From positions 1-7,948 of the forward strand of contig DMKK01000066.1 in NCBI GenBank assembly GCA_003454335.1: a DNA stretch of 7,948 nt, in the 5' to 3' direction. The DNA comes from Gammaproteobacteria bacterium. Lineage in GTDB: Bacteria; Pseudomonadota; Gammaproteobacteria; UBA9214. Shown here piece after piece: positions 6,330 through 7,948 of the stretch (the first letter of the stretch is position 1; the number at the start of each line of letters is the position of its first letter). The notes beneath the pieces were generated by a model. That model saw only the letters and a list, made by a program, of their open reading frames with translations, was not told the DNA's origin and did not search any database. The position numbers and the translations under genes are program-made.

Positions 6330-6689
6330 ATGAAAGCAGCCATTATAGATATTCCCGGCATCGGGCCGGCAGCAGCAGAGACACTGGCCGAACATCGCAT
6401 CAGGACTCTTGCCAGCCTTGCCAGGGCATCTGTCGAGAAAATCGCCACCATCCCCGGATTCAGTGAAGCACGCGCCGCCAGGGTCATCGCCGCAGCCGCC
6501 GAACTGACTGCCGCTTCAGAAACAACCCCGGCAGCAGCAGACGAAGGGACATCAGCAAAAAGGGAAAAGACTGCCGGCAAAGGCAAGAAAGACAAGAAAG
6601 ACAAAAAGAAGAAAAAAAACAAGGGGAAAGGCAAGAACAAGAAAAAAGACAAGAAAAAGAGCAAGGACAAAAAGAAAGGCAAAAAATAG
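6330..6689 (+). CDS. Helix-hairpin-helix protein with poly-lysine tail (119 aa)
   Basis: AGAGGG at 6315-6320 sits 9 bases before ATG 6330. Residues 8-57 form two consecutive helix-hairpin-helix motifs: IPGIGPAAAETLAEHRI (8-24) and VEKIATIPGFSEARAARVI (35-53). The IPGxG hairpins are of the kind that contact the DNA backbone non-specifically. An Ala/Thr-rich linker (about 58-76) leads to a tail (77-119) in which 27 of 43 residues are Lys, broken only by Gly, Asp, Asn and a few Ser, Thr, Ala, Arg or Glu. The tail is surely disordered and strongly cationic, so it should bind polyanions such as DNA, RNA or polyphosphate. The design recalls histone-H1-like bacterial proteins (AlgP, PhaF and PhaM tails), though those use AAKP-type repeats. 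The protein has no signal peptide and is cytoplasmic. The upstream FNR-type site suggests expression at low oxygen. The tail-coding DNA is almost all purine on the coding strand, including an A8 run at 6612-6619. The exact function is unknown. Confidence 0.85.
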   Translation: MKAAIIDIPGIGPAAAETLAEHRIRTLASLARASVEKIATIPGFSEARAARVIAAAAELTAASETTPAAADEGTSAKREKTAGKGKKDKKDKKKKKNKGKGKNKKKDKKKSKDKKKGKK

Positions 6690-6734
6690 CAGCTATTCAC
6701 CGCCAGAGCGGTTCCTGCAGGTGGACAAGTCAGA

Positions 6735-6822
6735 TGCAGGAGCGTGCTTGCAGGCGAACAGGGGTTTCCCAAAGCCCTGCCTCCCCCCGCTATATCATTC
6801 GCCAGCAAAGCTGGCTCCGACC
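6735..6822. repeat. REP doublet (REPIN-like inverted pair)
   Basis: One REP-like unit (6735-6758, TGCAGGAGCGTGCTTGCAGG then CGAA) and an inverted second unit (6798-6822, TTCGCCAGCAAAGCTGGCTC then CGACC) are separated by about 39 bases. Each unit folds by itself: GCCAGC-AAA-GCTGGC at 6801-6815 is perfect, and GCGTGC-TT-GCAGGC has one mismatch. The spacer adds CAGGG (6759-6763) with CCCTG (6775-6779), so the whole doublet can form one long imperfect hairpin. The form TAGGAGC..GCTTGC..GCGAA is the REP class common in pseudomonads and other gammaproteobacteria, mobilised by RAYT transposases. No RAYT gene is in this window. Confidence 0.7.
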
Positions 6823-6852
6823 ATGTAGTTACCGTCTCGAATTAATTATCAC

Positions 6853-6874
6853 ATGGTAACAAAACGGTAACATT
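6853..6874 (+). promoter_or_regulatory. PhoB box upstream of pstS
   Basis: Two 11-base direct repeats, ATGGTAACAAA and ACGGTAACATT, agree at 8 of 11 positions and carry GGTAAC at 6855 and 6866, exactly 11 bases apart. PhoB binds tandem 11-base repeats of CTGTNAT-type, and the A-rich spacing here resembles the Escherichia coli pstS Pho box. A CTGTTAA at 6878-6884 may be a further half-site. TAAAGT (6882-6887) is a possible -10, which would give a leader of about 145 bases before ATG 7038. The neighbouring phosphate-binding protein supports the call. Confidence 0.65.
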
Positions 6875-6952
6875 CCGCTGTTAAAGTTAGCCAACCTTAC
6901 ACTAGCGCAATTCTAATATTGCTCTAACACCAACCTAACAAACAAGTCACTC

Positions 6953-6997
6953 CAGCGACTGGAAAGACTGTAAACATCGGGAGAACGTCGCTGTTTA
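6953..6997 (+). other. Competing hairpins in the pstS leader
   Basis: CAGCGAC (6953-6959) pairs perfectly with GTCGCTG (6987-6993), enclosing 27 bases. TAAACA (6971-6976) pairs perfectly with TGTTTA (6992-6997). The two stems share 6992-6993, so only one can form fully. A third local stem, CCAG-CGA-CTGG (6952-6962), competes with the first. It could be leader RNA structure or a regulator site. CATAAT (7009-7014) just downstream resembles a -10 hexamer and may mark a second, closer promoter. Confidence 0.3.
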
Positions 6998-7018
6998 TGC
7001 GGACTTGCCATAATACAT

Positions 7019-7035
7019 TTAACAGGAGCTGTTAA
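7019..7035 (+). promoter_or_regulatory. 17-base palindrome containing the pstS ribosome-binding site
   Basis: TTAACAGGAGCTGTTAA is a perfect 7-bp inverted repeat around the triloop GAG. The Shine-Dalgarno AGGAG (7024-7028) falls across the stem top and loop, 9 bases before ATG 7038. In the mRNA a hairpin here would partly occlude the ribosome-binding site; as DNA it could be an operator. The half-site CTGTTAA also occurs at 6878-6884, beside the PhoB box. Confidence 0.5.
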
Positions 7036-7037
7036 TC

Positions 7038-7910
7038 ATGAATCCGAAAATCATTCTTGCCACCACCTTGCTGACGTCTTCCCTGCTGGCCTCCATGGCC
7101 CCGCAGGCACGTACCCTGATCCAGAACAAGGGCTCGGACACACTGGTCAATGTTGCCCAGGCCTGGGCAGAAACCTATCCCGAGGTTAATCCCGAGGTCG
7201 CTGTTGCTGTCTCCGGTGGCGGGTCTGGCACCGGCATTGCGTCCATGATCAACGGCACGGTGGATATCGCCAACGCCAGCCGCAAGATGAAGGATAAGGA
7301 AATGGACCTGGCCAAGAAAAACGGCCAGACACCGGTCGAACATGTCGTCGGCTATGATGCGCTGGCGGTTTTCATTCACAAAGACAATCCGATCACATCC
7401 ATGTCGCTGGCACAGTTGAAGGATATCTACGGCCGGGACCCCAAGGTCACAAAATGGTCGGATATGGGCATCACTGTACCCGGCTGCAAAGACAAGATTG
7501 TGGTAGTGAGTCGGCAGAACAATTCCGGTACCTATGTCTATTTCAAGGAAACCGTGCTGGGCAAGAAAGGCAAATATCGTCAGGGAACACTGGACATGCA
7601 CGGCTCCAAGGACGTCGTTGACCTGGTCGAGAAGACTCCCTGTGCCATTGGCTACAGCGGCCTTGCCTATGCCACGGATCATTTGAAGACAATCTGCATC
7701 GCCACAGACGGCGCCGACGCCTGTGTAACCCCGAGTGTTGCAACAGCCAGCGACCGCAGCTACCCGATTGCCCGTCCGCTGTTCATGTACACCAACGGCG
7801 AACCCCAGGGCGAAATCAAGAACTACATGGACTGGATCAAGAGCGACGCCGGTCAATGTATCCTGCTGAAAAAAGGCTATGCGCCGGCACGTGCGGTCAA
7901 ATGTGATTAA
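7038..7910 (+). CDS. pstS: Periplasmic phosphate-binding protein of the PstSCAB ABC transporter
   Basis: The 290-residue protein begins with a signal peptide (MNPKIILATTLLTSSLLASM, cleavage likely after APQA at residue 24). The mature protein shows the phosphate-binding loops of the PstS family: GSDT (32-35), SGGGSGTG (59-66), DIANASR with Asp76, and SRQNNSGTY (158-166). GYSGLAYA (205-212) is also typical. It captures inorganic phosphate in the periplasm and passes it to PstCA in the inner membrane. Six cysteines (150, 202, 220, 229, 274, 289) remain in the mature protein and could form disulfides; a C-terminal Cys is usual in the gammaproteobacterial branch as I recall it. ATG 7038 has AGGAG 9 bases upstream. 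A PhoB-type repeat upstream fits induction under phosphate starvation. pstC, pstA and pstB are not in the window: after the stop at 7908-7910 there is a REP palindrome, so the binding protein may be transcribed alone or in excess over the permease. Confidence 0.93.
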   Translation: MNPKIILATTLLTSSLLASMAPQARTLIQNKGSDTLVNVAQAWAETYPEVNPEVAVAVSGGGSGTGIASMINGTVDIANASRKMKDKEMDLAKKNGQTPVEHVVGYDALAVFIHKDNPITSMSLAQLKDIYGRDPKVTKWSDMGITVPGCKDKIVVVSRQNNSGTYVYFKETVLGKKGKYRQGTLDMHGSKDVVDLVEKTPCAIGYSGLAYATDHLKTICIATDGADACVTPSVATASDRSYPIARPLFMYTNGEPQGEIKNYMDWIKSDAGQCILLKKGYAPARAVKCD

Positions 7911-7926
7911 GGTTTTGACTCAACCC

Positions 7927-7948
7927 TGTAGGAGCGGCGTCGCCTACA
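7927..7948. repeat. REP-like palindrome after pstS, at the window edge
   Basis: TGTAGG (7927-7932) and CCTACA (7943-7948) are exact reverse complements. They enclose AGCGGCGTCG, in which GGCG-T-CGCC can also pair. TGTAGGAGCGGC is the head of a REP class seen widely in gammaproteobacteria and is related to the doublet at 6735-6822. It starts 17 bases after the pstS stop. It may also stabilise the 3' end of the mRNA. The element may continue past the window. Confidence 0.6.

Larger units (their letters stand above)
6690..7037. other. 348-base gene-free region between the HhH gene and pstS
   Basis: No plausible gene lies here. The left part holds a small hairpin, ACCGC-CAGA-GCGGT (6699-6712), without a T-run, and then a REP doublet. 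The right part, from about 6840, is markedly more AT-rich and holds the PhoB-type repeat, a long pstS leader with several inverted repeats, and the pstS ribosome-binding site. A near-identical 11-base pair of direct repeats, CCAACCTTACA (6891-6901) and CCAACCTAACA (6930-6940), flanks GCAAT-TCTAAT-ATTGC (6907-6922). Their role is unknown. Confidence 0.6.

Noticed and set aside
6699..6712. ACCGC-CAGA-GCGGT hairpin as terminator of the HhH gene
   Set aside because: It has only a 5-bp stem and no T-run after it.
6221..6808. Minus-strand frame of 195 codons with poly-Phe/Leu runs opposite the HhH gene
   Set aside because: The Phe/Leu runs are simply the reverse complement of AAG/AAA lysine codons. 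The sense gene has a good ribosome-binding site and HhH motifs.
7032..7856. Long minus-strand frame of 274 codons opposite pstS
   Set aside because: It lies wholly antisense to an unmistakable PstS, shows no recognisable family features, and follows from the codon bias of the sense gene.

Overview
The window reads as chromosome of a moderately GC-rich gammaproteobacterium, probably an environmental lineage near the Chromatiales or Thiohalomonadales. The grounds are the style of the PstS and CNNM proteins, an exact FNR/Anr-type site, a PhoB-type direct repeat, and REP palindromes of the GTAGGAGCGGC class. This placement is inference; the window has no rRNA or other marker gene. No tRNA, rRNA, CRISPR array, transposase or integrase is visible.

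Layout. (1) Positions 2-595 hold the C-terminal part of a CofD/YvcK-fold protein that most resembles the CofD-like component of the 'GAK' gene set. (2) Positions 708-1646 encode a sensor histidine kinase with complete HAMP, HisKA and HATPase_c regions but no first membrane segment or sensor domain. It appears to be cut off just after the CofD-like gene. (3) Positions 1720-2073 encode a small secreted protein of unknown function, followed by a strong intrinsic terminator at 2092-2138. (4) On the minus strand, 2251-3504 encodes a CNNM/CorC-type membrane protein with paired CBS domains. (5) Divergent from it, 3763-5340 (degenerate CYTH-like N-terminus plus CHAD domain) and 5337-6089 (ParA/MinD-type ATPase) form a translationally coupled pair with a 4-base overlap. 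(6) Behind an exact FNR-type palindrome, 6330-6689 encodes a helix-hairpin-helix protein with a very lysine-rich tail. (7) After a REP doublet and a PhoB-type repeat, 7038-7910 encodes a periplasmic PstS phosphate-binding protein, followed by another REP palindrome at the window edge.

How the genes may work together. Four consecutive plus-strand genes fit one theme. CHAD domains are known to bind polyphosphate and localise to polyphosphate granules, ParA ATPases position cargo on the nucleoid, an HhH plus poly-lysine protein could bridge DNA and a polyanion, and PstS captures phosphate. The most interesting reading is a locus that couples phosphate uptake to nucleoid-guided positioning or segregation of polyphosphate granules, by analogy with McdA for carboxysomes and PhaM/PhaF for polyhydroxyalkanoate granules. 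The gene families and the CHAD-ParA coupling are visible in the sequence. The granule-positioning role is a hypothesis.
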